Part shown: piece by piece, positions 26,337 to 41,622 of the stretch
How the letters are laid out: each line of letters begins with the position of its first letter
How positions within the stretch are numbered: the stretch's first letter is position 1
DNA from: Ehretia macrophylla
Taxonomy: Eukaryota; Streptophyta; Magnoliopsida; Boraginales; Ehretiaceae
Direction: 5' to 3'
Assembly: GCA_037974665.1 (NCBI GenBank)
Contig: CM075765.1
Span: forward strand, 61,863,747-61,927,746
Length of the DNA: 64,000 nt
Notes under the pieces: generated by a model
The model's database searches: none
What the model was told of the DNA's origin: nothing
What the model saw: only the letters and a program-made list of their open reading frames with translations
Made by a program: the position numbers and the translations under genes

Positions 26337-27149
26337 TAGCCTCCCGAGACAACGCCATCACGCAAATCGAGAAAATGCTAAACTCGACCGAAACGACCCC
26401 AACATGTACCAAGCCATTTTCTCTGTTTTTTCATTACACAACCCAAACAAATCATGCATTTAGGCATTCTAACATATCTAGCATCTTTTCACATCAATTG
26501 CAATTTCAATATCCAACAACAGAAAATGCTAAAAAGTTACAAATACATGTTCTACAATAGACAAGGAACATTCTTCAAGCATCAAAACGGATAAAATAAC
26601 GATCTACGCATAAATCCTAGAAATTAAAGTTTGTATAACATTTATTTAAATCCACAAATAAAGATGCTTCCTTCACCTTAGACACTCCTAGATGCTAGGA
26701 AAACCACGTTGGAAGCCTCAGAAACAACCCCGTGCAAGCTCTCGCGAAGATTTGAAGATTTGAGTGTTCAAAATGTTTTTTTTCCCTTCGAAGTTTCGGC
26801 CTCCCCTCTTTTTTTTCAGCTTTTAATTGTTTTATTTTTGCTATTATAAGCTTTAAAAAGATGACAAGCTATGTCAATAGTCAAGGCTTTGGTCAAAGGT
26901 TACTTAAGTTGGTCAAATAATACAATTCTAATTCTAGTTAACAACAACTAAAATATTAAAATTAAAACACTAAATACTAGTTTTAACTATTTGCTGAGGA
27001 ATAGAAAACGGTCTCTAACTATCGCTCTCGAAATGCAATGCACTTTGCGACAATAAAGGAGTAACAATTAAATTTCAAAGAATTTAAGACAAATATAATT
27101 TTCAGAAAAATAAACAGGAAAATTTCACATTCCGGGCTCGGGTATTATA
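26337..27149 (-). repeat. Element B 3' LTR, partial
   Basis: It matches the part of the 5' LTR at ~38810-39727, ending CCGGGCTCGGGTATTA beside the polypurine tract. The far part is missing where the LTR fragment at 25220-26336 abuts. It shares start sequence and general layout with the element A LTRs. Confidence 0.8.
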
Positions 27150-27211
27150 CCCTCTCCCCTTTAAAACAATTGCGTCCATGCAATTCTTACCTGGTCGACA
27201 AACAACTCCAG

Positions 27212-28789
27212 TTACTGACTCCGAACCTGGCCCTCTCTTTCCCAAGTTGCTTCCTCAAACCCGTGATGATTCCACAGAACCTTTATCAATGGAATACTCT
27301 TCCTGCGAAGTTTCTGAACTTTCCGATCCACAATTCGAATCGGTCTCTCCTCATAAGTTAACTTTTCCTCAATCTGCAAAGGCTCTGGTTCAAGTACATG
27401 TGAAGGATCTGGATGATATTTCCTTAACATTGACACGTGAAAAACATCGTGCAGTCTCGACAAGCTCGGAGGTAAAGCTAACCGATAAGCCAAAGGACCC
27501 ACCTTTTCGGTGATCTCAAACGGACCCATATACCTAGGACTAAGTTTCCTGCTCTTACCGTGCCGAATCAACCCCTTTCGAGGAGAAATCTTAAGAAACA
27601 CCCGATCTCCCAAAGCAAACTCAAGATCCCGACGGTGCTTATCCGCATAACTCTTCTAACGACTCTGAGCTATAAGCATACGCTGGCGAATAAGGTGAAC
27701 ATTATCCACCATCTTAATCATCTTCGGTAACACAATCGGATCAACTATTCTCATCTCTCCAACCTCTTCCCAATACAATGGGGATCTGCATTTACGCCCG
27801 TACAACGCCTCATAGGGAGCCATACCTATAGTAGATTGATAACTATTATTGTAGACAAACTCCACTAAAGGCAAAAACTTCTCTCAATTCTTCCCAAAGT
27901 CTAACACACATGCCCCAAGCATGTCTTCCAAGATCCTGATGGTTCTCTCAGACTGGCCATCAGTTTGTGGATGGTATGCAGTACTGAAGCTCAACTTAGG
28001 TCCTATGGCTTCTTGCAACTTCTGCCAAAAACGAGATCTAAATCTGGGATCTCTATTTGACACTATACTCTGTGGTACACCATGAAGTCTCACAATATTA
28101 GTAATATAGAGCTCAGCTAGTTTATCAAGGCTATCCTGTTTGTTCACGGGAATAAAGTGTGAAACCTTAGTCAATCGGTCCACAACAACCCAAATAGAAT
28201 CACATCCTCTTGGAGATCTCGGAAGATCGGTCACAAGGTCCATTGTTATATGCACCCATTTCCATTGCGGAATCGATAACGGTTACAGAAGCCCGGCTGG
28301 CCTCTGATGCTCAGCTTTAACCCTCTGGCAAGTTAAACACCTGGATACATACCCAACAATCTCCCTCTTCATATTGTTCTACCAGAAGTGTTGTTTCATA
28401 TCTCTATACATTTTAGTACTGCTCGGGTGAATCGTATATCTTGAATTATGTGCCTCGGATAGAATCTCATTCTTTAAAGTCGGATCACCAGGAACACATA
28501 CTCTGTCCCTGAATCTGAAGATACCATCTGCATGTAATTTAAACTCTGACTCTCCCTCTTTTGCTTTTTCTTGGATTTTCAAAATGTGAGGATCAGTCTT
28601 CTGAGCCTCCCTGATTTGTGTTAGCAATCCCGACTGAATTTGTAAGCTAGCAAATCGAATCCTTACTTCAGTAGCTTCTGGCTTCCATGAAAAAATTTCC
28701 TCCAAAGTCTCCCAATCCTTGATAATTAAACTTGCAACAGTAGCCTTTCGGCTCAAAGCATCTTCAACAACATTGGCCTTACCTGGCAC
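27212..28789 (-). pseudogene. Element B integrase region (fossil)
   Basis: Pieces of a Ty3/gypsy integrase. The zinc-binding H2C2 region is at ~28440-28379 (EAHNSRYTIHPSSTKMYRDM). The catalytic core is at ~28255-27884 (MDLVTDLPRSPRGCDSIWVV, FSTAYHPQTDGQSERTIR) and continues to 27656 (NNSYQSTIGMAPYEALYGRK). The C-terminal part at 27613-27212 has GDRVFLKISPRKG, KLSPRYMGPFEI, LPPSLSRLHDVFHVSMLRKY and a final KVLWNHHGFEEATWERE that resembles a chromodomain. In the family, integrase inserts the DNA copy into the host chromosome and the chromodomain guides it to heterochromatin. Broken copy. Confidence 0.88.
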
Positions 28790-28829
28790 ATAGTTTATAG
28801 AACAATTGTAGCCACTTAATAGCTCTAGC

Positions 28830-29933
28830 CATCTTCACTGCCTCATATTCAAATCTTTTTGTGAAAATAAATATTTGAGACTCTTGTGGTCAGTAAAAAA
28901 TTTCAAATCTGCTACCCCACAAGTAATGACGCCACTTCTTTAAATCAAACACAACTGCAGCTAACTCAAGATCATGTGTAGGGTAATTGACTTCATATGG
29001 TTTCAACTTCCTAGAAGCATAGGCAATCACCTTACCATTCTGCATTAAAACACAGCCCAATCCCTCTTTTGATGCATCACTGTAGACAACAAAGTTTTCT
29101 GTACCTTCAGGTAAAGCTAATATAGGAGATGTAGTTAGTCTCTTCTTCAGTTCTTGGAAACTGGATTCACATTTAGCATCCCAGTTGTAAGTAACTTTAT
29201 TTCAAGTCAACTGGCTTAAAGGCCCTGAAATTTTGGAAAAGTCTTTAACAAACCTCCGATAGTAACTTGCCAACCCCAGAAAACTCTGAATCTCTGACAC
29301 CGTTTTAGGTCTCTTCCAAGACGAAACAACATTAATCTTAGCTGGGTCTATTGAAATTCCTTGATGTGAAATGATATGGCCTAGAAAAGATATTTGATTC
29401 AACCAGAATTCGCACTTGCTGAATTTAGCAAAAAGCTTGTGTTCTTGCAGAGTCAGTAGCACAATCTTCAAATGTTGTTCATGTTCAGCCTCATTCTTAG
29501 AGTATACTAAAATATCGTCAATAACGATTATGACAAATTGATCAAGATAAGGTCGAAAAACCCTCTGCCTTAAGGACATGAATGCGGCTGGTGCATTCGT
29601 CAATCCAAACGGTAACACAACAAATTCATAGTGGCCATATCTAGTCCTGAATGCCGTCTTAGGTATATCATCACTCCGAATCTTGAGTTGATAGTAACCC
29701 TGCCTCAAGTCAAATTTGGAGTAAACACTTGCACCCTGCAACTGGTTAAACAATTCTTCAATCAACGACAAGGGGTATTTGTTCTTAATCGTGACTTGAT
29801 TAGGTCCCTGGTAATCAATACATAACTGTAGCGTGCCGTCTTTCTTTCTCACAAACAACACAGGCGTACCCCACGGTGAAGAACTAGGTTGTATAAACCC
29901 TTTCTCAAGCAAGTTCTGAAACTGAATTTTCAA
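28830..29933 (-). pseudogene. Element B reverse transcriptase and RNase H region (fossil)
   Basis: The reverse transcriptase part at 29933-29202 shows [20 protein letters not shown], the finger-palm [33 protein letters not shown], an IDDILVYSK active-site region, and the thumb [11 protein letters not shown] and [18 protein letters not shown]. The RNase H part at ~29150-28830 shows [20 protein letters not shown] and [20 protein letters not shown]. The order and motifs are those of Ty3/gypsy pol. Broken copy. Confidence 0.9.
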
Positions 29934-30725
29934 TTACTGAAGTTCAGCCGGTGCCATTCTATACAGACTTCTAGAAATTGGCGCAATGCCTGGCATAAGG
30001 TCAATCACAAATTCAATCTCCCTATTCGATGGTAAACCTGGTAATTCCTCAGGAAATACGCCAGGGAAGTCTTTAACAATTGGAACCTCATTCAAATTCA
30101 ACTTATCAGTAGGTTGATTGATTAGATAAGCTAGGTAAGCTTCACAACCTTTATTCAACAACTTAGAAGCCTTGATTGATGATAAAAGGGGTATTCGGGC
30201 AGCCCTGCAGTTCCCAACAATCTCTAGTACCGGTAGGTCAGGAATCTGAAGATAAACAATTTTTGTTCTACAATCCAACTGAGCATAGTATTTCCCCAAC
30301 CAGTCCATTCCCAAAATGATTTGAAAGTCACGGAAGGGAAGTATAATTAAATCAGTAGGAAATTTATGGTCCTCAATGCATATAACACAAGATTTGCAAA
30401 TAGACCTAGTAACAAATTTCACACCCAAAGGCGTACTAACTTCAACTTTATGTGGCAGTTTATCAATGCAAACATTCACAGATCGTGCACATGCAGGAGT
30501 TATAAACGAATGCGTAGCTCCGGGATCAATCAAAACTTTAACTGGCTGAGTATTGAGAAGAAAGGTACCTTCCACTATTGCTGTAGTATCGGTCAGCTCC
30601 TCCGCATCTAGTGCAAAGACCCTAACCTGTACCCTCTGTGCTGGACTTGCCCTTGCAGTCCTGTTCTGCACACCTTGGCCTCCAGTACGGCCCTGAACAT
30701 TCTTATACTTAGGGCAATCTTTCAC
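29934..30725 (-). pseudogene. Element B protease region and RT start (fossil)
   Basis: A 263-residue open stretch with an aspartic protease domain: VFALDAEELTD, then VLIDPGATHSFI around residues 85-96, and ILGMDWLGKYYAQLDC typical of plant Ty3/gypsy protease. It runs into the RT linker (FPGVFPEELPGLPSNREIEF). A gag zinc knuckle (C-T-G-C-G-N-E-Q-H-R-V-K-D-C) lies just upstream at about 30765-30715. Broken copy. Confidence 0.88.
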
Positions 30726-30997
30726 CCTATGCTGCTCGTTCCCACAACCAGTGCACTTACCACTCTTTCTCCAGCAATTAGCTTCAATGTACGCCGATCG
30801 ATTTCAAAAGTTACACTGCTGATTTTGCCTTACAACAGTGTTTCCCGTAGGTGCGGGGGCTCTTGCAGTGGTAAGAACTGTACCTCCCTGCTGGGGTCTA
30901 GTCTCAGCTGGTTTCCCCTGAATCTGATACTGAGGCTGATACAAACTCTGCTGTGGAACCTGAACAAAAGTCTGATACTACCTCTACTGACTCTGGC

Positions 30998-33419
30998 TGT
31001 CACGCCCCGATCCCTCACGAGACCGGAAGCTCTAATAACCATGCTATTCTCAACCCAATACCAAACCCAGTCTCAAAATTTTAGGGAAAACGGACAGAGT
31101 TTCCCCTGTATTGTGGACATTCTGAACAACCTGTAAACACTCAATAAAGCCACAACAAGATAAGACAAACTTTTCATAACTAAAGATCAAAGGATTAAGG
31201 CCATCCGAGCCTTGAAGCATACTATAGTTCTAAAAACACACAAGCATGCAAGGTAATTGAGAGCAGAAACATAAGTTATTACAAGATATAGGTTCCCAAA
31301 TCTACACAACAACCAACTATCTTTTCACTTTGTAACAACAAGCATATACATAGCCCTTAGGCCACAAAATGGAACATAAGATAAACAATTGAGTCATCCA
31401 CATAGGAGCAAGAATATAAGCCACCTCAAACCAACACACAGCAACTAGGGTAAAGGCTCTATCTGCACCTCTTCCTCTTCCACTACTACCTCAACAAGCT
31501 GGGGATAACCCTCAGCGTCTCCTGAAACATATATCGAGGTATGAGCAACCACTGTTGCCCAGTGAGGGATATAGTCCCGGGGCGTGCAATGCAACAGGTA
31601 ATATAGTAAACAACAATAACAATTAGACAATTAAAGAAACAATGATAACTTAAAAAAATCACACATTTAAAAGGATACGGTTCACACAATCCCCTATACA
31701 CCAATCTTCACAGGTCTTCAATCACGATCCACGAACCACGAGCACGATCACGATAAGCCGGCATAATCCCCAAACACTCCAGTGGGTGAACTCCAGATGT
31801 ACCCCGAATCCCACGACCCAACATCCCCTGGCAATCTCTGGACCAGGCGAATGAGGGAATAGGGCATGGAGTTTGAATATCCACCGGCAAGCCCTCTGCC
31901 GCCCAGCCGATATCCACCCCATCCGCCCCTGACACTATGGTTGCGCAACCACTATGCAATGCACTTAACGATGGCAAGTTAATAGCAATAATATAAGCGT
32001 TAACACATATGAGGATCAACAAAGTAGGTTGACCTCGAGGCAATTAGCATAGAAGCAATTATATAAGCTAATAAGCAGTTTTACAAAGGGACATTTACAA
32101 AATAACCATAGAATTATGCCAAAAGCTCTAAATCAACTTAATATCACATATAAACAATCAAGAAGTGATACCCTGGGTTTAGAAATGTGAGACAACCGAA
32201 ATTGCACTTAAACCCCTTTATTTTACAAACTATTTCTCTTCCAAACCAAAGTTAATGATTTCAATTTCAAAGGAAAACTATACCAACCTTCTAACTAACC
32301 CTCAAGGAACCCTTTCAACCCTCAAACACATTCAAAAGCCCGCAATTACCCCGAAAGCCCCAAATTCTCTCTTCTAGCTTTAAACTACACATGTCTCATC
32401 CGGACTTCAAATAGGGGATAGCAATGCTTCTATAGCACCTAGGTAGCCTAAGAATACTAAAAGTGAAGCCCGAATCTACCCGGATTCGTATTAACCCTGA
32501 AACCCCTTTGTTAAAGTCGGCAATTTCACGTTTTATGCAAGTTTAGAGCAATTCGAGTATACGGGGCTATTAGACTACCTTCATTAACCCCTACGGCATC
32601 TATTAGTAGCATTGAATCAAGTTAAAACGCGCAATTACACCAAACCCTAGAAATCCCGTCACTATTCACCCCTACGAATCAACTATCGATTTCTACCGTT
32701 TAATACATGAAACAATAGCATAAATGTGGTCTCTACTACATGTATACAACATATATAAGCTTATTTGAGCATTGCAATAGCATTAGACAACATTTCCAAT
32801 AAATCAAGAAAATAGCAACATTTGTAGAATGCACAAATAAGCATGAAAACCCTCACCTAAAGCGCGTAGGAGCACCTAGAAGGCTTGCACACACCCTAAA
32901 CTACTTGTCCAAGGCTTGGAGAGGCTTGGATTGGAGATTTGATGAGCAAAAGATCTCCTTCTTGGCTGCTAAGGGCTGTTCGGATTTTGAACAGTAATTC
33001 CTGCACTTTTTTTTTTTGTTTTTGCTAAGTTATGAGCTTATATTGTGTTTGGTTGGATATATATTAAGTTGGGGCATATATGGTCTTCTAAAATGAGTCT
33101 AATAAGCTTTAAAACGAGTCTAAGGTGCAAGATGAGTGCTAGCTAATTAAAACACTAAGTTAAGTTACGTAATACTATTCATTAGATTGACAAAACATTT
33201 TCTAAACGAGGGCACCTATCGTTCTTAGCTCAAAAGCATATTTTTTTCATTCCTAAAACAATTAATATGATTTAAGAAAAATGCTAATTCAAAATAATTA
33301 AATAGTTGAAAAATAGAATGAATAGTAGCCACTTAAAGTAACAAGTAAAGCACAGAAGATATGCGCAAATAGTATATGCAACAGTAAATAAATGTACATT
33401 GAAGTTCTCGGGCGTCACA
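30998..33419 (-). repeat. Element E 3' LTR (2422 bp)
   Basis: Plus-strand start TGTCACGCCCCGATCC, end TTCTCGGGCGTCACA. Nearly identical to 34512-36936. It carries the ACGGACAGAGTTTCCCCTGT motif at 31090-31109. The frames 31445-31630 and 31708-32043 (minus) occur again in the other LTR, so they are not taken as genes. Confidence 0.94.
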
Positions 33420-33437
33420 TCCTCTCCCCCTTAAACA

Positions 33438-33455
33438 AATTGCGTCCACGCAATT
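33438..33455 (-). promoter_or_regulatory. Hairpin beside the polypurine tract, element E
   Basis: AATTGCG, loop of 4, CGCAATT, followed in element sense by a run of T then the purine tract AAGGGGGAGAGGA and the LTR. Same position as in A, B, C and F. Confidence 0.75.
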
Positions 33456-34464
33456 CTTCTTCCAAGAGAACTCCGCATCAACTGAAAACCAACTTCAATT
33501 ACTCTTCATCAGTTGCTGAGCATGAATACCGTATACGAATTCTCGTAAGAACCCATTAAGAGATCCCAGTAGTACTGCCAGCGAATCCCCAAGTAATAAG
33601 GCCAAATAAAGGCTCCAATAGAAATGCTACATAGAAATCCAAATAAGAATCCCGCTGGCACGAACACTGTAGAATAATATAATCCCAACTAAAAGTAGCT
33701 AGAAAATACCAATAAAAGATTGGAGCATAAATACTGTAGATAATACCATATAATATAGCTAAATAGAATTCCAAATACTAAATCTTCAGAGAAATGCCAA
33801 TAAGAAAATACCAGAAGAATGCTAAATAAGAAAATACCAAGAGAATGCCTTAGAGAACAGTCATATAGAAATCCCAAGGGACGCCATTCATTTCTGACTA
33901 ATGAGCATAGAAAAATGCCTTGGAAGAAATCCCAATAACTGAGTTCTGCCCACAACACCAACTCCCAAATAAAAGGGCTGATCAACCGCTTCACGTTCCT
34001 ACTAATCCATATAACTTGAAAGGCTAGCCACTAATCACCTCTGTTCAGGGGGGAGGATGAAGTCTTTCTTACCAATTCAATGGGACATGTATGAATGCCA
34101 AGATATCACATTTACACATATATGTTTTAAACTATTATGCAAACATGTTTATATAAGAGTTTATGACATAGTGTAATCATCAAAGTCATTCAAGGACAAC
34201 AATCAAGTCAATCATAACACAACTCAATCCAAGACATTCAAATACACACATTACAAGCAACAATTCAAGCAATTAACAATTCACGAGGTCAATTTGATGC
34301 ATAACTAGCCACTTTACTTCACTTAGCACACATTTAGCACGTAACACATAATTATATCATATAGGTGCAAACATTAGATACAAGACACACAATCACACAT
34401 GCAGGCATACACTTTCAAGACACACACTTAACAAGCACACACTCAAGGGCTACTACCCGACAGG

Positions 34465-34482
34465 CCGAGGACCTTATCCCGG
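34465..34482 (-). promoter_or_regulatory. Leader hairpin after the primer site, element E
   Basis: Element sense CCGGGA, 5-base loop, TCCTCGG. CCG/CGG and GGA/TCC pair with one bulged T. Counterparts lie at the same distance from the primer site in A, B, C and F. Confidence 0.6.
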
Positions 34483-34497
34483 CTTAGAGCTAACTAA

Positions 34498-34509
34498 GCT
34501 CTGATACCA
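34498..34509 (-). promoter_or_regulatory. Primer binding site of element E
   Basis: Element sense TGGTATCAGAGC, initiator-Met tRNA type, two bases after the LTR end at 34512. Confidence 0.9.
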
Positions 34510-34511
34510 CC

Positions 34512-36936
34512 TGTAACGCCCCGATCCCTCACGAGACCGGAAGCTCTAATAACCATGCTATTCTCAACCCAATACCAAACCCAGTCTCAAAATTTTAGGG
34601 AAAACGGACAGAGTTTCCCCTGTATTGTGGACATTCTGAACAACCTGTAAACACTCAATAAAGCCACAACAAGATAAGACAAACTTTTCATAACTAAAGA
34701 TCAAAGGATTAAGGCCATCCGAGCCTTGAAGCATACTATAGTTCCAAAAACACACAAGCATGCAAGGTAATTGAGAGCAGAAACATAAGTTATTACAAGA
34801 TATAGGTTCCCAAATCTACACAACAACCAACTATCTTTTCACTTTGTAACAACAAGCATATACATAGCCCTTAGGCCACAAAATGGAACATAAGATAAAC
34901 AATTGAGTCATCCACATAGGAGCAAGAATATAAGCCACCTCAAACCAACACACAGCAACTAGGGTAAAGGCTCTATCTGCACCTCTTCCTCTTCCACTAC
35001 TACCTCAACAAGCTGGGGATCACCCTCAGCGTCTCCTGAAACATATATCGAGGTATGAGCAACCACTGTTGCCCAGTGAGGGATATAGTCCCGGGGCGTG
35101 CAATGCAACAGGTAATATAGTAAACAACAATAACAATTAGACAATTAAAGAAACAATGATAACTTTAAAAAAATCACACATTTAAAAGGATACGGTTCAC
35201 ACAATCCCCTATACACCAATCTTCACAGGTCTTCAATCACGATCCACGAACCACGAGCACGATCACGATAAGCCGGCATAATCCCCAAACACTCCAGTGG
35301 GTGTACTCCGGATGTACCCCGAATCCTACGACCCAACATCCCCTGGCAATCTCCGGACCAGGCGAATGAGGGAATAGGGCACGGAGTTTGAATATCCACT
35401 GGCAAGCCCTCTGCCGCCCAGCCGATATTCAACACATCCGCCCCTGACACTATGGTTGCGCAACCACTATGCAATGCACTTAACGATGGCAAGTTAATAG
35501 CAATAATATAAGCGTTAACACATATGAGGATCAACAAAGTAGGTTGACCTCGAGGCAATTAGCATAGAAGCAATTATATAAGCTAATAAGCAGTTTTACA
35601 AAGGGACATTTACAAAATAACCATAGAATTATGCCAAAAGCTCCAAATCAACTTAATATCACATATAAACACTCAAGAAGTCATGCCGTGGGTTTAGAAA
35701 TGTGAGACAACCGAAATTGCACTTAAACCCCTTTATTTTACAAACTATTTCTCTTCCAAACCAAAGTTAATGATTTCAATTTCAAAGGAAAACTATACCA
35801 ACCTTCTAACTAACCCTCAAGGAACCCTTTCAACCCTCAAACACATTCAAAAGCCCGCAATTACCCCGAAAGCCCCAAATTCCCTCTTCTAGCTTTAAAC
35901 TACACATGTCTCATCCGGACTTCAAATAAGGGATAGCAATGCTTCTATAGCACCTAGGTAGCCTAAGAATACTAAAAGTGAAGCCCGAATCCACCCGGAT
36001 TCGTATTAACCCCGAAACCCCTTCGTTAAAGTCGGCAATTTCACGTTTTATGCAAGTTTAGAGCAATTCGAGTATACGAGGCTATTAGACTACCTTCATT
36101 AACCGCTACGGCATCTATTAGTAGCATTGAATCAAGTTAAAATGCGCAATTACACCAAACCCTAGAAATCCCGTCACTATTCACCCCTACGAATCAACTA
36201 TCGATTTCTACCGTTTAATACATGAAACAATAGCATAAATGTGGTCTCTACTACATGTATACAACATATATAAGCTTATTTGAGCATTGCAATAGCATTA
36301 GACAACATTTCCAATAAATCAAGAAAATAGCAACATTTGTAGAATGCACAAATAAGCATGAAAACCCTCACCTAAAGCGCGTAGGAGCACCTAGAAGGCT
36401 TGCACACACCCTAAACTACTTGTCCAAGGCTTGGAGAGGCTTGGATTGGAGATTTGATGAGCAAAAGATCTCCTTCTTGGCTGCTAAGGGCTGTTCGGAT
36501 TTTGAACAGTAATTCCTGCACTTTTTTTTTTTTTGTTTTTGCTAAGTTATGAGCTTATATTGTGTTTGGTTGGATATATATTAAGTTGGGGCATATATGG
36601 TCTTCTAAAATGAGTCTAATAAGCTTTAAAACGAGTCTAAGGTGCAAGATGAGTGCTAGCTAATTAAAACACTAAGTTAAGTTACGTAATACTATTCATT
36701 AGATTGACAAAACATTTTCTAAACGAGTGCTCCTATCGTTCTTAGCTCAAAAGCATATTTTTTTCATTCCTAAAACAATTAATATGATTTAAGAAAAATG
36801 CTAATTCAAAATAATTAAATAGTTGAAAAATAGAATGAATAGTAGCCACTTAAATTAACAAGTAAAGCACAGAAGATATGCGCAAATAGTATATGCAATA
36901 GTAAATAAATGTACATTGAAGTTCTCGGGCGTCACA
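34512..36936 (-). repeat. Element E 5' LTR (2425 bp)
   Basis: Plus-strand start TGTAACGCCCCGATCC, end TTCTCGGGCGTCACA next to the CTGGC target copy at 36937-36941. The ACGGAC motif is at 34604-34623. Partner of 30998-33419. Confidence 0.94.
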
Positions 36937-37730
36937 CTGGCTGCTCTGGCCCAAGTATTGTTTCTTACTCGGTTGGCTACTCTCAGCTATCATCTCTGAC
37001 TTCCGTTTCTCAAACTTCGAGGCTGCTTGGAATGCCTCAAGAAAAGTAGTATAAGTCTGCCCAGTCAAATGTAGCTGTATATCCATTCTTAGCCCACGAA
37101 CAAACCTACTAATCATCCTCCTAGCTGGATGCACCAGCTCAGGCATATACCTCGACAACCCTGACAAACCTAGCCTCATACTGTGCAACAGTCATGTTTC
37201 CTTGCTTCAGGCTCACAAATTCTTCTTCCCACCTTTCCCTAGCCATCTCGGGAATATACTTGTCCCAAAACTCACTCACGAAATCATCCCACAAATGTGG
37301 AACATCCTCACAGTCCCACCTCAACCTGACAGTGTTCCACCATTGTTCTGCGTCGCCCTCAAACAGGAATGCTGCATAAGCTATCTTTGCCTCATCAGTG
37401 TACCTCAAAGTAGTGTAAATTTTCTCAACATGGTTAATCCATCTCTCGGCTGCCTCGTCATTCCGCTCTTCGAAGAACTTACCCGGCTCATGCCTAAGGA
37501 ATTTCTCCAACTGATTATTCTCAGCCCTATGCCCTTGTCCACTAGGATTAGCTTGATTTCCCATGGGATTATTATTCCTCTCCTGCCTCTGCTCATGCAG
37601 TACCTGAGCAATCCGGTCAACTGCAATGGTCATAGTAGCCATAAACTATTCAGGCATCGATTGCTGACCCTGTTCTGCTGCCTCTTCATCTGCCCCTTGA
37701 CCTTGAGAACTACGACGTGGCGGCATAGTA
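36937..37730 (-). pseudogene. Element B gag region (fossil)
   Basis: Retrotransposon gag domain: NQLEKFLRHEPGKFFEERND, AERWINHVEKIYTTLRYTDE, KIAYAAFLFEGDAEQWWNTV, DFVSEFWDKYIPEMARERWE and EEFVSLKQGNMTVAQYEARF, then RRMISRFVRGLRMDIQLHLT and a basic tail. This is the capsid-like part of plant Ty3/gypsy gag. Element E interrupts it at 36936, and the zinc knuckle lies on the far side of E near 30740. Broken copy. Confidence 0.88.
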
Positions 37731-38013
37731 ACAACTTACAATAGCTGGCAACAAATAAAAGCAGTTTATAGACAGAAATATAACACATAAGATTAGATAA
37801 CACTCAAGTCAATAACAATCAAATATCCTATCACACAATTCTCATAAGACAAGATTGACATGTCAAACTAGTTCACTTAAACACATAAGCACCCAAGTTC
37901 ACATAGTCATACTATAACACTTTTCACTTAACAATCACACAATAACACCTTATCATTTTAGACCTTTACCCCACAGACCGAGAAATATATCCCGGCTCAT
38001 GCAATACTATCAT

Positions 38014-38025
38014 GGTCTGATACCA
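38014..38025 (-). promoter_or_regulatory. Primer binding site of element B
   Basis: Element sense TGGTATCAGACC, close to the initiator-Met type used by the other elements in this window, eight bases from the LTR end at 38034. The leader hairpin (CCGGGA, loop, TTCTCGG in element sense) follows at 37995-37978. Confidence 0.75.
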
Positions 38026-38033
38026 CCTAAAGA

Positions 38034-40663
<2,630 letters not shown>

Positions 40664-40849
40664 CACAATATTGCTTTTGTATCTTTCGCCTCTATTTTCT
40701 TTTTTGGATTTGAGAAAGGGTTACGGTACCATCGAAATCTTGATTTGAATCAATGCTTTTTTTTTTTACTCTTGCTCTTTCTTTATCCGGGAGATACTCC
40801 CAAAAAGAAAATAAAAAGAAACAAATAGCTATAGAAGCTATAATTGTAA

Positions 40850-40972
<123 letters not shown>

Positions 40973-40994
40973 TTTTTCATTATCTCAATTGACA

Positions 40995-41026
40995 TAATGA
41001 GCCTCCCAATATTGGGAGGCTCATTA
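40995..41026. terminator. Perfect 32-bp inverted repeat between psbT and psbN
   Basis: The arms TAATGAGCCTCCCAAT and ATTGGGAGGCTCATTA are fully complementary. In plastids this inverted repeat lies between the convergent psbT and psbN genes and forms the 3' stem-loop of both transcripts. Its perfect state contrasts with the decay of nearby psbH. Confidence 0.85.
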
Positions 41027-41032
41027 CATTAA

Positions 41033-41176
<144 letters not shown>

Positions 41177-41266
41177 TCAAGACCACAATGGATCTATCAT
41201 AAGAATGTTTATTTACAACGGAATGGTATACAAAGTCAACAGATCTCAACGAATACAATAGGATTT

Positions 41267-41488
<222 letters not shown>

Positions 41489-41616
41489 ATCTATAAGAAG
41501 TAACTAAAAAGGTCTAGCTTTTGAATACAAAATGAATCATTTAGAGCTCCGATTTATAGCTCATTCTATTTTGGTAGTTCGATCGCGGAATTTCTTTGTT
41601 TTTGTATTTTCGGAAT

Positions 41617-41622
41617 ATGAGT
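41617..41622 (+). pseudogene. petB: petB exon 1 (NUPT)
   Basis: The six-base first exon ATGAGT is recognised by the group II intron start GTGTGACTTG right after it and by its place between psbH and petB exon 2. Confidence 0.85.

Larger units (their letters stand above)
33420..34511 (-). other. Element E internal region, non-coding
   Basis: Only about 1.1 kb. The half near the polypurine tract (~33530-33970) has the same loosely repeated phrases as elements A and C (AAATGCCAATAAGAAAATACC-like units). The half near the primer site is a C/A-rich leader very similar to that of element A (ACACATTACAAGCAA, CATAACACATAATTATATCA-like). No coding sequence is seen. Confidence 0.78.
30998..36936 (-). 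mobile_element. Element E: coding-free LTR retrotransposon nested in the gag region of element B
   Basis: Minus-oriented, 5939 bp, with perfect 5-bp target duplication CTGGC (30993-30997 and 36937-36941). Sense order: 5' LTR 36936-34512, primer site 34509-34498, internal region 34511-33420 (only ~1.09 kb), polypurine tract beside 33420-33432, 3' LTR 33419-30998. No protein domain is present. The LTRs (2425 and 2422 bp) differ at roughly 30 sites by eye, about 1.2 percent. At the often-used plant rate of 1.3e-8 per site per year this gives about half a million years, the youngest insertion here. It looks structurally whole. Confidence 0.94.

Noticed and set aside
27178-27513. Plus-strand frame of 111 codons (also 30675-31136 and 37202-37744)
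   Set aside because: Antisense shadows of element B integrase, protease and gag regions on the minus strand.
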